Positions 34,276 through 42,005 of a stretch of DNA of 64,000 nt are shown one piece after another. The notes below the pieces were generated by a model. It did no database searches, was not told where the DNA came from, and saw nothing but the letters and a program-made list of their open reading frames with translations. Source of the DNA: Dongia mobilis (GTDB lineage: Bacteria > Pseudomonadota > Alphaproteobacteria > Dongiales > Dongiaceae); contig NZ_SNYW01000006.1 in NCBI RefSeq assembly GCF_004363235.1, positions 372,001-436,000 on the forward strand, written 5' to 3'. The translations under genes and the position numbers were made by a program. Within the stretch, counting starts at the first letter, position 1. Every line of letters begins with the position of its first letter.

Positions 34276-34481
34276 CGGAATCGCTCTAAATCACTTGGTT
34301 AAACTGTGCTGGAAACGACTTTTTATATGAGGGGAATGTCGCCCGCGGACAACCTATACATTCGTCATACCCGGCTGTCGTGTGCAAATTGGCAACCAAA
34401 TGTTAATCTGCTTTTTTTATGGTATGGATAGGGCAGAAAAGCGGCCCGGATTTCGGCCGTCCGCTGCTGAGGGAGGATCGC

Positions 34482-34700
34482 GTGGAAATATCGACGCCAA
34501 GCGCCATCAACACCGCGGTGGAGGGCCTGCGCAAGGCCCAGAACCAGGTTGAACAGGCGGCCCAGAACATTGCCGAGGGGCCGGTGCAGGCCGAGGATGT
34601 CGTTTCCCTGAGCCTGGCTGCGACCAGCTTCAAGGCCAATGCGGCAGTGATTCGCACGGAAAATGAGACCCTGCAGACCCTGCTCGACGTCACCGTCTGA
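34482..34700 (+). CDS. Mini flagellar rod/hook-like protein
   Basis: 72 residues from GTG 34482, which has GGGAGG 5 bases upstream; the longer frame from ATG 34419 lacks one. The N-terminus INTAVEGLRKAQNQVEQAAQNIA resembles the coiled-coil start of flagellar axial proteins (FlgC/FlgG: LNxALxGLxAAQxxLDxxANNIAN), and the C-terminus AATSFKANAAVIRTENETLQTLLDV resembles their end (YKANxxVIxTxDEMLxxLLDI). The whole middle is missing, so only the D0-type helices remain. Next to it is a YjfB-like motility protein. No other flagellar genes are nearby. Confidence 0.65.
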   Translation: MEISTPSAINTAVEGLRKAQNQVEQAAQNIAEGPVQAEDVVSLSLAATSFKANAAVIRTENETLQTLLDVTV

Positions 34701-34736
34701 GCCAACCGACCAGATACCCGTACAGGATTTCCGCTC

Positions 34737-35030
34737 ATGGATGTTGCCGCCGCCGGTTTCGCCGCATCACAGATTGCCAGTATCCAGCGGGGCCAGCAGG
34801 CCGCCGTCAGCGGCATCAAGGCCCAGCAACAGCAGCAGCAATCCGTGGCCAATCTGCTGACCCAGGCGGTTTCCGCTGCGCGGGAGGCCGCCGGCAGCGC
34901 CAGCGTGCAGCAGGCGCCGCAGGCTGCCCCGCAAGCGGCCCCGGCTTCGGGCGGCACCGCAGGGGCCCAGCCCTTGCCGTCAGGCGCCGCGACCGCTCCG
35001 CGCGGATCCCTCGTCAATATCATCGCCTGA
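34737..35030 (+). CDS. YjfB-like putative motility protein
   Basis: 97 residues. MDVAAAGFAASQIASIQRGQQAAVSGIKAQQ resembles the start of the YjfB putative motility family (MDIAxxSMxMSQxxLxQxVxxxVMKxAxD), and SVANLLTQAV is the family's ANLL segment. The C-terminal third is an A/P/Q/S low-complexity tail. It is 36 bases after the mini flagellar-like gene on the same strand, so both are probably one transcript. Role unknown. Confidence 0.6.
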   Translation: MDVAAAGFAASQIASIQRGQQAAVSGIKAQQQQQQSVANLLTQAVSAAREAAGSASVQQAPQAAPQAAPASGGTAGAQPLPSGAATAPRGSLVNIIA

Positions 35031-35259
35031 TACCCCATCTCGGCCTGATACCCGGCAAATCCGCCGGCCCGCCGGCAAGATGGGCCGAGACGCCTCGGCG
35101 GCATGGCCAGCGGCCCGGCTCATACTTTTCTCGAACCTTACTTGCTCTCCAGGCCTTGCTCTCGGGGCACGATAGGCTGACAGTCAACTAAGCCGGCGCG
35201 GTCGATTCGGCCGCAGCCTGGTTCCGTGATCGGTTGCATCGGCAATTTTCGGGGGCATT

Positions 35260-36936
35260 GTGGCGCCAGAGGAAACCTTCGACTCAGACGGCCGGGGCGA
35301 CACCCCGGTGGATCCGCATGCGGCCAACCTCGTTGCTGCCGGTGCGGCCCTGGAAGCGGGGCGCGTGGAAGAGGCGAGCCGCATCTGTTCCGCCATCATT
35401 GCCGAAGATCCCGCCCACGCGCCCGCCATCCATCTGCTCGGCATTATCACCTATCAGAGCGGTGCCGGCGTGGCGGCCGCGCTGGAACTGGTCGAGCGTG
35501 CCATCGCCCTCGACCCGAACCAGTCGAAATTCTACGTCAGCCGCGGCGCCCTACGTTATGCCGAGGACCTGGACCAGGAGGCCGCGGCCGACTTCCATCG
35601 GGCGACGCAGCTCAGTCCCGACGACAGCATGGCGTGGAACAATCTCGGCAACGCGCTGCTGCGCCTCAACCAGGTGGAGGATGCCGAACTGGCCTTTCGC
35701 CGCGCCCTCGGCCGCCAGCCGGCGCCGGTTTCCGCCATCAACAATCTGGGGGTGGCGCTGAAACGGCGCGGCCAGTTCGACAAGGCGCTGATCTGCTTCC
35801 GCGAGGCGATCATCCACGACCCGACCTATGTCGATGCCCATGTCAATCTGGGCGAACTGCTTTACCAGATGGACGACGTGGCGGCCGCCGAGGAATATTT
35901 CCGTCGTGCGGTCGAACTCGATCCCGATTGCGCCCCGGCCTATGCCTCTCTCTCCCAGGTGCTGCACGACCAGCACAAGCCGGAAGAGGCGCTCGACATC
36001 CTGCGCCAGGGGCTGGGACGCTTTCCCGACGATCCGGACCTGCAATTCGCCCAGCGCCTGCAACTCTCCAGCGTGATCCCGGCCTGGCACCTGCCGATGA
36101 TCAATGATTCAGAGCGCAACGAGGCCTATTCCGCCGCGCTCCGGCGCAATGTGAGGCCGGACGATCTGGTGCTCGAGATCGGGACCGGCTCCGGTATCGT
36201 CGCCATGATGGCGGCGCGTGCGGGTGCCAGGCGTGTCGTCACCTGCGAGGTGCTGCCGGCCATTGCCGAGCTCGCCAAGTCGGTCATCGCCAGGAACGGC
36301 TATGACGACCGCATCTCCGTAATCGTCAAGAAGTCAACGCAGCTCAAGCTGGGCGAGGACCTGCCGGAACGCGCCGACCTCTTCGTCTCGGAATTGATCA
36401 ATGTCGGCCTGCTGGCGCCCGGCATGATCTCGGTCATCCGCCATGCGCGCGAGAATCTGTTGAAGCCGGATGCGCGCATCATTCCGCAGGCTGCGCGGGT
36501 TTCCGGCTGCCTGCTGCGCTGCGATCATCTGGCGCGCATCAATCCGGTGCGCGAGATTGCGGGCTTCGACATGTCGCCGATGGATGCGATGCGCTCGCCG
36601 GGTTACGCCCAGATCGATCTTGGCGTCGATCCGCACCAACGCCTGTCTGACGAGGTCGAGATTTTCGGTTTTGACTTCCGCACCGACCTTGCCGAGAAGG
36701 CAAGCCACCGGGTCGCCTTCCGGGTCACTGACGGCGGCATCTGCCATGGCGTCGCCTTCTGGTTCGACCTGCACATGGATGATGAGATTGTCTATCACTC
36801 GGCCAGCAAGACGCGCACCAATCACTGGAAACAGGCGATGCATTTCTTCACGCAACCGGTCGAGGTTGTTGCCGGCCAGGTGCTGACCGTAACGGCCGGC
36901 TATGACAACACGCGCATATTCTTCAATCCGGCCTGA
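35260..36936 (+). CDS. TPR-PRMT fusion methyltransferase
   Basis: 558 residues from GTG 35260. About six tetratricopeptide repeats occupy residues 20-270 (for example DSMAWNNLGNALLRLNQVEDAELAFRRAL). The C-terminal part is a protein-arginine-methyltransferase-like domain: SAM motif LEIGTGSGIVAMMAA (305-319), double-E loop SELINVGLLAPG (377-388) and the NHWKQ form of the THW loop (521-525), then a beta-barrel. The second catalytic glutamate of the double-E loop seems to be proline 387. Layout resembles eukaryotic PRMT9, also TPR plus PRMT. Probable substrate is a protein. The stop lies in the first unit of a 14-bp tandem repeat. Confidence 0.78.
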   Translation: MAPEETFDSDGRGDTPVDPHAANLVAAGAALEAGRVEEASRICSAIIAEDPAHAPAIHLLGIITYQSGAGVAAALELVERAIALDPNQSKFYVSRGALRYAEDLDQEAAADFHRATQLSPDDSMAWNNLGNALLRLNQVEDAELAFRRALGRQPAPVSAINNLGVALKRRGQFDKALICFREAIIHDPTYVDAHVNLGELLYQMDDVAAAEEYFRRAVELDPDCAPAYASLSQVLHDQHKPEEALDILRQGLGRFPDDPDLQFAQRLQLSSVIPAWHLPMINDSERNEAYSAALRRNVRPDDLVLEIGTGSGIVAMMAARAGARRVVTCEVLPAIAELAKSVIARNGYDDRISVIVKKSTQLKLGEDLPERADLFVSELINVGLLAPGMISVIRHARENLLKPDARIIPQAARVSGCLLRCDHLARINPVREIAGFDMSPMDAMRSPGYAQIDLGVDPHQRLSDEVEIFGFDFRTDLAEKASHRVAFRVTDGGICHGVAFWFDLHMDDEIVYHSASKTRTNHWKQAMHFFTQPVEVVAGQVLTVTAGYDNTRIFFNPA

Positions 36937-37016
36937 GAGTTTCGACCTGAGAGTTTCGGCCTGAGAAATCCCGCCTGAGAAATCCCGCCTGAGAACTCCG
37001 ACTTGATAAAATCCGG
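36932..37016. repeat. 14-bp tandem repeat, five full units and one degenerate
   Basis: Units start at 36932, 36946, 36960, 36974 and 36988, beginning CCTGAGA, with the sequence CCTGAGAAATCCCG or near variants; a sixth degenerate unit follows at 37002. The first unit contains the stop of the TPR-PRMT gene. As the unit is 14 bases and holds TGA, successive copies put stops in all three forward frames. Confidence 0.8.
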
Positions 37017-37142
37017 CCCGAATGACCCGGCATGTTTGGGCGAATTCGGGCAATTGCATGACCGCCATGCGCGGCGCGGTGATTGCGCTTGCCGCTGACC
37101 TCATTGCAGATTGACCTGCGCCAACCAGCCAGGAAAACGTCG

Positions 37143-38312
37143 ATGACCGCCGCCAGCTTTGCCATCCGCCCCGCCATTGCCGAACTCCAGGATTCGCAGA
37201 TCGTCGACGTATGGAAAATGGGCTTCAAGGTGCCCAACGTGGTCGGTCTCTGGGTGGGCGAGGGCGACCTGCCGACCGAGAAATTCATCTGCGACGCAGC
37301 CGCCGAGGCGCTGGCCGCAGGGCGCACCTTCTATACCTACAAGCGCGGCATCCCGGAACTGCGCCAGGCCCTGGTCGACCAGTATCGCGACCTCTATGGC
37401 ATCACGGTCGACCCGGAGCGCTTGGCCGTCACCTCGGGCGGCATGAATGCAATGATGCTGATCGTGCAGACCCTGATCGGCGCCGGCGACAACATGGTCT
37501 GCGTCTCGCCGGTCTGGCCCAACATCTATCGTGCCGTCGAGATCATGGGCGGGGAAGCGCGCCAGGTGCCGATGCAGGGGCGCGGTGACGGCTGGCATCT
37601 CGATCTCGACCGCCTGTTCGAAGCCTGCGACCCGCGCACCCGCGCCATCTATGTCGCCAGCCCGGGCAACCCGACCGGCTGGATCATGCCGGAAGAGCAG
37701 CGCCTGGCCGTGCTGAATTTCTGCCGCCGCAGGAATCTGGCGCTGGTCGCCGACGAGGTCTACAACCGCCTTGTCTACAACCGGCCCGTGGCGCCGACCT
37801 TCCTCGAGATCGCGGGGCCGGATGACCCCCTCTTCGTGGTCAACAGTTTTTCCAAGACCTGGGCGATGACCGGTTGGCGGATCGGCTGGATGGTCATGCC
37901 GCAACCCGCCGTTCCGGTGCTCGACCGGCTGATCGAGTTCAACACCTCCGGCGGGCAACCTTTCCTGCAGGCGGCAGCCGTAAAGGCGGTACGCGAGGGC
38001 GAGGAATGGGTGAAATGGATGGTGGCGCGCTGCAAGAGCGGCCGCGATCTCGTGCTAGATCGTCTTGCCGGCATGAACCGCGTCAACGTAATTCCAGCCG
38101 ACGCCTCGTTCTATCTGATGCTGCAGGTCGCCGATATGGGCGACCCGCTGGAATTCTGCAAGCGCCTGGTGGTGGACGGCCGCGTCGGCCTTGCCCCCGG
38201 CACGGCCTTCGGCGCGGGGGGCGAGGGGTATCTCAGGCTCTGCTATGCCCAATCGAATGATCGCCTGGCCGAGGCCATGGACCGGTTCGAGGCCTTCCTG
38301 CGGAAAAGTTAA
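37143..38312 (+). CDS. PLP-dependent aminotransferase, class I/II
   Basis: 389 residues. GNPTGW, ADEVYNRLVY and the PLP-lysine motif SFSKTWAMTGWRIGW are intact; the C-terminal RLCYAQS holds the substrate-carboxylate arginine. The subgroup resembles aspartate or aromatic/other L-amino acid aminotransferases. ATG 37143 follows a CCAGGAAA ribosome-like sequence; the earlier frame lacks one. Directly upstream of a polar amino-acid ABC importer, so the transported compound may be its substrate. Confidence 0.88.
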   Translation: MTAASFAIRPAIAELQDSQIVDVWKMGFKVPNVVGLWVGEGDLPTEKFICDAAAEALAAGRTFYTYKRGIPELRQALVDQYRDLYGITVDPERLAVTSGGMNAMMLIVQTLIGAGDNMVCVSPVWPNIYRAVEIMGGEARQVPMQGRGDGWHLDLDRLFEACDPRTRAIYVASPGNPTGWIMPEEQRLAVLNFCRRRNLALVADEVYNRLVYNRPVAPTFLEIAGPDDPLFVVNSFSKTWAMTGWRIGWMVMPQPAVPVLDRLIEFNTSGGQPFLQAAAVKAVREGEEWVKWMVARCKSGRDLVLDRLAGMNRVNVIPADASFYLMLQVADMGDPLEFCKRLVVDGRVGLAPGTAFGAGGEGYLRLCYAQSNDRLAEAMDRFEAFLRKS

Positions 38313-38468
38313 CCGGCTTCACGGCGATTTGTCGGAAACCCAGCCAGAGGCCGCTACCCAAGCGTAAAATTCCTGTGCTAGGCTCGCCGCAGCCGATCGA
38401 ACCGGCGCAAGAACGGTCGACGGGCTCAGCGCAACTTTTGACCCGAATAACCAAACCAGGGAAAGATC

Positions 38469-39254
38469 ATGAAGAAAACGATTCTGGGAAGTATCGTCGC
38501 CGGCACCGTCATGGCCGTGACGGCCTTCACCGTGCAGGCACAGGACACCGTCCGCATGGGCTTCGCTGCCGAGCCCTATCCGCCCTTCGCCTCGCCGGAT
38601 TCCGCCGGTAACTGGGTGGGCTGGGAAGTCGAGCTGATGGAGGCCGTTTGCGCCGAAATGAAGGCCAATTGCGAACTTGTGCCGGTGGCCTGGGACGGCA
38701 TCATTCCGGCCCTGCTCGAGAAGAAGATCGACGTGATCTGGGCCTCGATGTCGATCACCGACGAGCGCAAGCAGCAGATATCCTTCACCGACAAGTACTA
38801 CAACACGCCGGCCCATTTCATTGGCCCGAAGAGCAGCGACATCAAGCCGGATCCGGCCAATCCCGACAGTGTTGCCGGCAAGATCATCGGTGTGCAGACC
38901 TCGACGATCCACGCCAACTATGCCGAAAAGGCGTTCGGCGGCGCCGCCGAGATCAAGCTCTATGACACCCAGGACAACGCCAATGCCGACCTCGTCGCCG
39001 GCGGTGTCGATCTGGTGCTGGCCGATTCGATCGCGCTCGACGCGTTCATGAAGTCGGATCAGGGCAAGGACATGGAAGTGAAGCTGGTCGCACCGGATGA
39101 TCCCATCTTCGGTGAAGGTGTCGGCGGCGGCCTGCGCAAGGAGGACAACGAATTGCGCGAGCGCATCAATGCCGCCATCAAGGCGGTGCGCGAGAACGGC
39201 AAGTATGACGAGATCTCGAAGAAGTATTTCGACTTCGATATCTATGGCGGCTGA
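38469..39254 (+). CDS. Polar amino-acid ABC transporter, binding protein
   Basis: 261 residues. A signal peptide (MKKTILGSIVAGTVMAVTAFTVQA, cleavage near residue 24) precedes a family-3 binding protein: RMGFAAEPYPPFASPDSAGNWVGWEVELMEAV, then WDGIIPALLEKKIDVIWASMSIT (substrate site) and GKIIGVQTSTIHANYAE (hinge). The ligand is likely a polar or basic amino acid or opine. A strong hairpin lies 36 bases after the stop, before the permease genes. Confidence 0.93.
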   Translation: MKKTILGSIVAGTVMAVTAFTVQAQDTVRMGFAAEPYPPFASPDSAGNWVGWEVELMEAVCAEMKANCELVPVAWDGIIPALLEKKIDVIWASMSITDERKQQISFTDKYYNTPAHFIGPKSSDIKPDPANPDSVAGKIIGVQTSTIHANYAEKAFGGAAEIKLYDTQDNANADLVAGGVDLVLADSIALDAFMKSDQGKDMEVKLVAPDDPIFGEGVGGGLRKEDNELRERINAAIKAVRENGKYDEISKKYFDFDIYGG

Positions 39255-39290
39255 TCCAGTCGGTTGATCAAGCCGTGACGGGTTGAACGG

Positions 39291-39320
39291 ATGCTGCCCG
39301 GGCTTGCGCCCGGGCAGCAT
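39291..39320 (+). terminator. Intra-operon hairpin, likely partial terminator
   Basis: ATGCTGCCCGGGC (39291-39303), loop TTGC, and GCCCGGGCAGCAT (39308-39320) form a perfect 13-bp stem, followed by TTGCCATTTC. It lies between the binding-protein gene and the permeases, where such stems stabilise or attenuate mRNA so that the binding protein is made in excess. Confidence 0.75.
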
Positions 39321-39388
39321 TTGCCATTTCATGGGCATAGAACAAGGCGGGCGCCAAGCCCCGGAAACAGGAAGAGGGCCGCTGGGGC

Positions 39389-40120
39389 ATGGGGGCTGAC
39401 CAATCCTACGCCGTATTGATGAGTTGGGGCGATCGGGGCTGGCTGGACGAGTTCGTTTGGGGGCTGCTCTTTACCCTTGAACTTGCAATCGGCGGCTATC
39501 TGGTCGGATTTGCGCTTGGTCTGCTGGGCGCCGGTGCCAAGCTCAGCGGGCGCAAATGGCTGGTCCGGGTGGGCGATTCCTACACGACCATCGTGCGCGC
39601 GGTGCCTGAACTCATCCTGCTGCTGCTCATCTACTACACCGGCACCAGCACGCTCAAAGCCGTGCTCGTCGGGCTCGGCCTCGCCGGCGAGGATCTGGAA
39701 ATCAGCGCCCCGGCGGCGGCCATCGCGGCCCTTGGCTTTATTGCCGGTGCCTACATCACCGAGGTTCTGCGCGGTGCCATCCTGGCGGTGCCGAAGGGAC
39801 AGCTCGAGGCGGCACGGGCCTATGGCATGCCATTCCTGCTTCGTTTCCGCCGCATCCTGTTCCCGCAGATGCTGCGCTACGCGACGGCTGGCCTCGGCAA
39901 TATCTGGCTGAACGTCACCAAGGAGAGCGCATTGGTCGCGGTGCTGGGTGCCGCGCCCGAATTGTTGACCGCCGGCAAGACTGCGGCCGGCGCCACCAAG
40001 ATGTTCTTCTTTTTCTACTCGGTCACGGCGGGCTTCTTCCTGCTGCTGACGGTGACCTCGATGATCGGGCTCTATTTCCTCGAGCGACGGCTCAACCGTG
40101 GCGTCCGGAGGGCTGTCTGA
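39389..40120 (+). CDS. Polar amino-acid ABC transporter permease (HisQ/GlnP-like)
   Basis: 243 residues with about five membrane segments. TIVRAVPELILLLLIYYTG and YITEVLRGAILAVPKGQLEAARAYGMPFLLRFRRILFPQMLRYATAGLGN hold the family's motif, including the EAA loop (EAARAYGM) that contacts the ATPase. GAAGAGGG lies near ATG 39389. The second permease starts two bases after its stop codon. Confidence 0.92.
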   Translation: MGADQSYAVLMSWGDRGWLDEFVWGLLFTLELAIGGYLVGFALGLLGAGAKLSGRKWLVRVGDSYTTIVRAVPELILLLLIYYTGTSTLKAVLVGLGLAGEDLEISAPAAAIAALGFIAGAYITEVLRGAILAVPKGQLEAARAYGMPFLLRFRRILFPQMLRYATAGLGNIWLNVTKESALVAVLGAAPELLTAGKTAAGATKMFFFFYSVTAGFFLLLTVTSMIGLYFLERRLNRGVRRAV

Positions 40121-40121
40121 G

Positions 40122-40904
40122 ATGCAGTTCGATCCGATCTACATGCTGACCGAGGTCATCCCGCAATTGCTCTGGGGCAAGACCTTCTGGTCGACGCCGA
40201 TCGTCATCACGCTGACGCTCACCATTCTCTCCTGCGTCATCGGCAATCTGCTGGCGCTGCCGGTGGCGGTGGCGCGCGTCTCGCCCAACCCGCTGCTCTG
40301 GATGCCGGCCTATCTCTATATCCTGGTGATGCGCGGGACGCCGCTGCTGGTTCAGTTCTTCCTGATCTATTACGGCGTGCGGGCCGCCATCATGGGCCTC
40401 CCCGGCATGCGCGAGACCTGGTTGTTTCCCTATTTGCGCGATGCCTATTGGTGGGCAGTCTTCGCCCTCAGCATCAATACCGCGGGCTACACGGCCGAGA
40501 TCCTGCGCGGCGCCATCCAGGCTGTCCCCTATGGCGAGATCGAGGCCGGCAAGGCCTTCGGCATGAACAAGATGCAAATCTTCTGGCGCATCACCCTGCC
40601 GCGCGCCATCCGCATCTGCCTCCCCACCATGACCGGCGAAACGATCCTGCTGCTGAAGGCGACGGTGCTCGCCTCCACCATCACCGTCTACGAGATTCTC
40701 GGCTGGGCCAACTACATCAAGCAGCAGACCTTCCGCGTCTACGACACGCTGATCGCGGCAGCGCTGCTCTATGTCATCCTGGTCTTCATCCTGACCCGCA
40801 TCCTCTATTGGCTCGAGCGGCGCCTCAACCGGGACCGCCTGCAACCGCCACCGGGTGCGGGGAGGCCCGACCCGGCACTGGCCGGGGCCACCGGCCCGGC
40901 CTGA
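40122..40904 (+). CDS. Polar amino-acid ABC transporter permease (HisM-like)
   Basis: 260 residues with about five membrane segments. The ILVMRGTPLLVQFFLIYYG and EILRGAIQAVPYGEIEAGKAFGMNKMQIFWRI motifs define the second permease of HisQM pairs. ATG 40122 is chosen because CCGGAGGG sits ahead of it. The C-terminus is a basic and proline-rich tail. No ATP-binding gene follows; DUF2125 starts after 8 bases. Confidence 0.92.
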   Translation: MQFDPIYMLTEVIPQLLWGKTFWSTPIVITLTLTILSCVIGNLLALPVAVARVSPNPLLWMPAYLYILVMRGTPLLVQFFLIYYGVRAAIMGLPGMRETWLFPYLRDAYWWAVFALSINTAGYTAEILRGAIQAVPYGEIEAGKAFGMNKMQIFWRITLPRAIRICLPTMTGETILLLKATVLASTITVYEILGWANYIKQQTFRVYDTLIAAALLYVILVFILTRILYWLERRLNRDRLQPPPGAGRPDPALAGATGPA

Positions 40905-40912
40905 TTGCCGTC

Positions 40913-41950
40913 GTGAAGCGCCGCCGCAAGCTCCTGGTCGCTGCCCTTGTCCTCCTGGTTCTGCTCGCTGGTGGCTATGTCGCCTATTGGCGTTACATGG
41001 CCGGGGTACTGGAACAAGGCATTGCCGACTGGGCGGAAAACGAGCGTGCCACGGGCCGCGACGTCGTGTTCGATGACGCGGCCATAGCCGGATTTCCCTT
41101 CGCCTTCCGCCGCGATTTCGCCAATGTCTTGTTGCGCCAACCGGTGGCCGACGGAATCTGGTCGGTATCGACAGCCACTGTCACCGCCACCATGCGCCCG
41201 TGGCAGTGGCGGGTAATCGAATTCCAGGCGACGGCGCCCGTGACGGCGACCTTGTCGGTGCCGGGCAAACCCCCTGAAACCGTCAGCCTCGCCGAGGCCA
41301 AGGGTCAGGTGATGCTGTTGGCCGATGGTCGCCTGGAGCGCATCGCCATTCAGGCCGGCGGTGTTTCACTGGTCAGCGATGCACAGATCTACACCGCGCA
41401 ACGGGCGAATCTCGCAGCGACGTTCCCGCCACTCATGGCGCGCGCCCATACTGACCCGCTGCTGGGCGTCGAGATGGACCTTGCCGGCATAACCTTGCCG
41501 GAGGGGATGCGGGCGCTGACTGCAGAGCCGATCGCTTCCCTGGGACTGGCAGCGACGATCCTCGGGCCGGTACCGCTGGACCTGCCGCCGCGTCAGGCGA
41601 TCGCGCGCTGGGCGGAGAATGGCGGCACGCTGGAATTGACGCGTTTTGCTTTCGTCCAGGCACCGCTCGATCTCGCCGGCGAGGGCACGCTGGCGCTGGA
41701 TCGCAACCTGCAGGTGCTGGGCGCACTTACCATCCGCGCCGCGGGCCTGCCGGAAACCATCGACCTCCTCGCGGCTGAGGGCCTCATTTCAGGTCCAGCC
41801 GTCGCTACCGGGCGCATGATGGCCGAGAATCTGGCCAAACCTGACGACAAGGGCCGCCGCGTCGCCAGTGCGGCCCTGAGCCTGCAGCAGGGCTTCATCT
41901 GGCTGGGGCCCATTCGCCTCGCCCCCTTGCCGGTCTTCACCTGGCAATAA
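40913..41950 (+). CDS. DUF2125 protein
   Basis: 345 residues from GTG 40913. The N-terminus KRRRKLLVAALVLLVLLAGGYVAYW is a signal anchor. The rest shows the alphaproteobacterial DUF2125 pattern: AGFPFAFRRDFANVLLRQP, PWQWRVIEFQATAPV, FVQAPLDLAGEGTLALD, and a C-terminal GFIWLGPIRLAPLPV. The envelope protein is of unknown function and usually stands alone. It follows the HisM-like gene by 8 bases and ends at the terminator hairpin. ATT 40904 is a less likely start. Confidence 0.88.
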   Translation: MKRRRKLLVAALVLLVLLAGGYVAYWRYMAGVLEQGIADWAENERATGRDVVFDDAAIAGFPFAFRRDFANVLLRQPVADGIWSVSTATVTATMRPWQWRVIEFQATAPVTATLSVPGKPPETVSLAEAKGQVMLLADGRLERIAIQAGGVSLVSDAQIYTAQRANLAATFPPLMARAHTDPLLGVEMDLAGITLPEGMRALTAEPIASLGLAATILGPVPLDLPPRQAIARWAENGGTLELTRFAFVQAPLDLAGEGTLALDRNLQVLGALTIRAAGLPETIDLLAAEGLISGPAVATGRMMAENLAKPDDKGRRVASAALSLQQGFIWLGPIRLAPLPVFTWQ

Positions 41951-41956
41951 TGGAAA

Positions 41957-41980
41957 GGGCCCGCGCTTTCACGCGGGCCC
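41957..41980. terminator. Bidirectional terminator between DUF2125 and hss
   Basis: GGGCCCGCG (41957-41965), a 6-base loop and CGCGGGCCC (41972-41980) form a perfect 9-bp GC-only stem. AAA precedes and ATT follows. It lies between convergent stops at 41950 and 42006, so it can serve both strands. Confidence 0.75.
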
Positions 41981-42005
41981 ATTCGTCTCGTGCAATCTAA
42001 GTCGC

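Noticed and set aside
34419-34481. An upstream ATG for the mini flagellar-like gene
   Set aside because: It lacks a ribosome site, and GTG 34482 has a GGGAGG 5 bases ahead and the family-like N-terminus.
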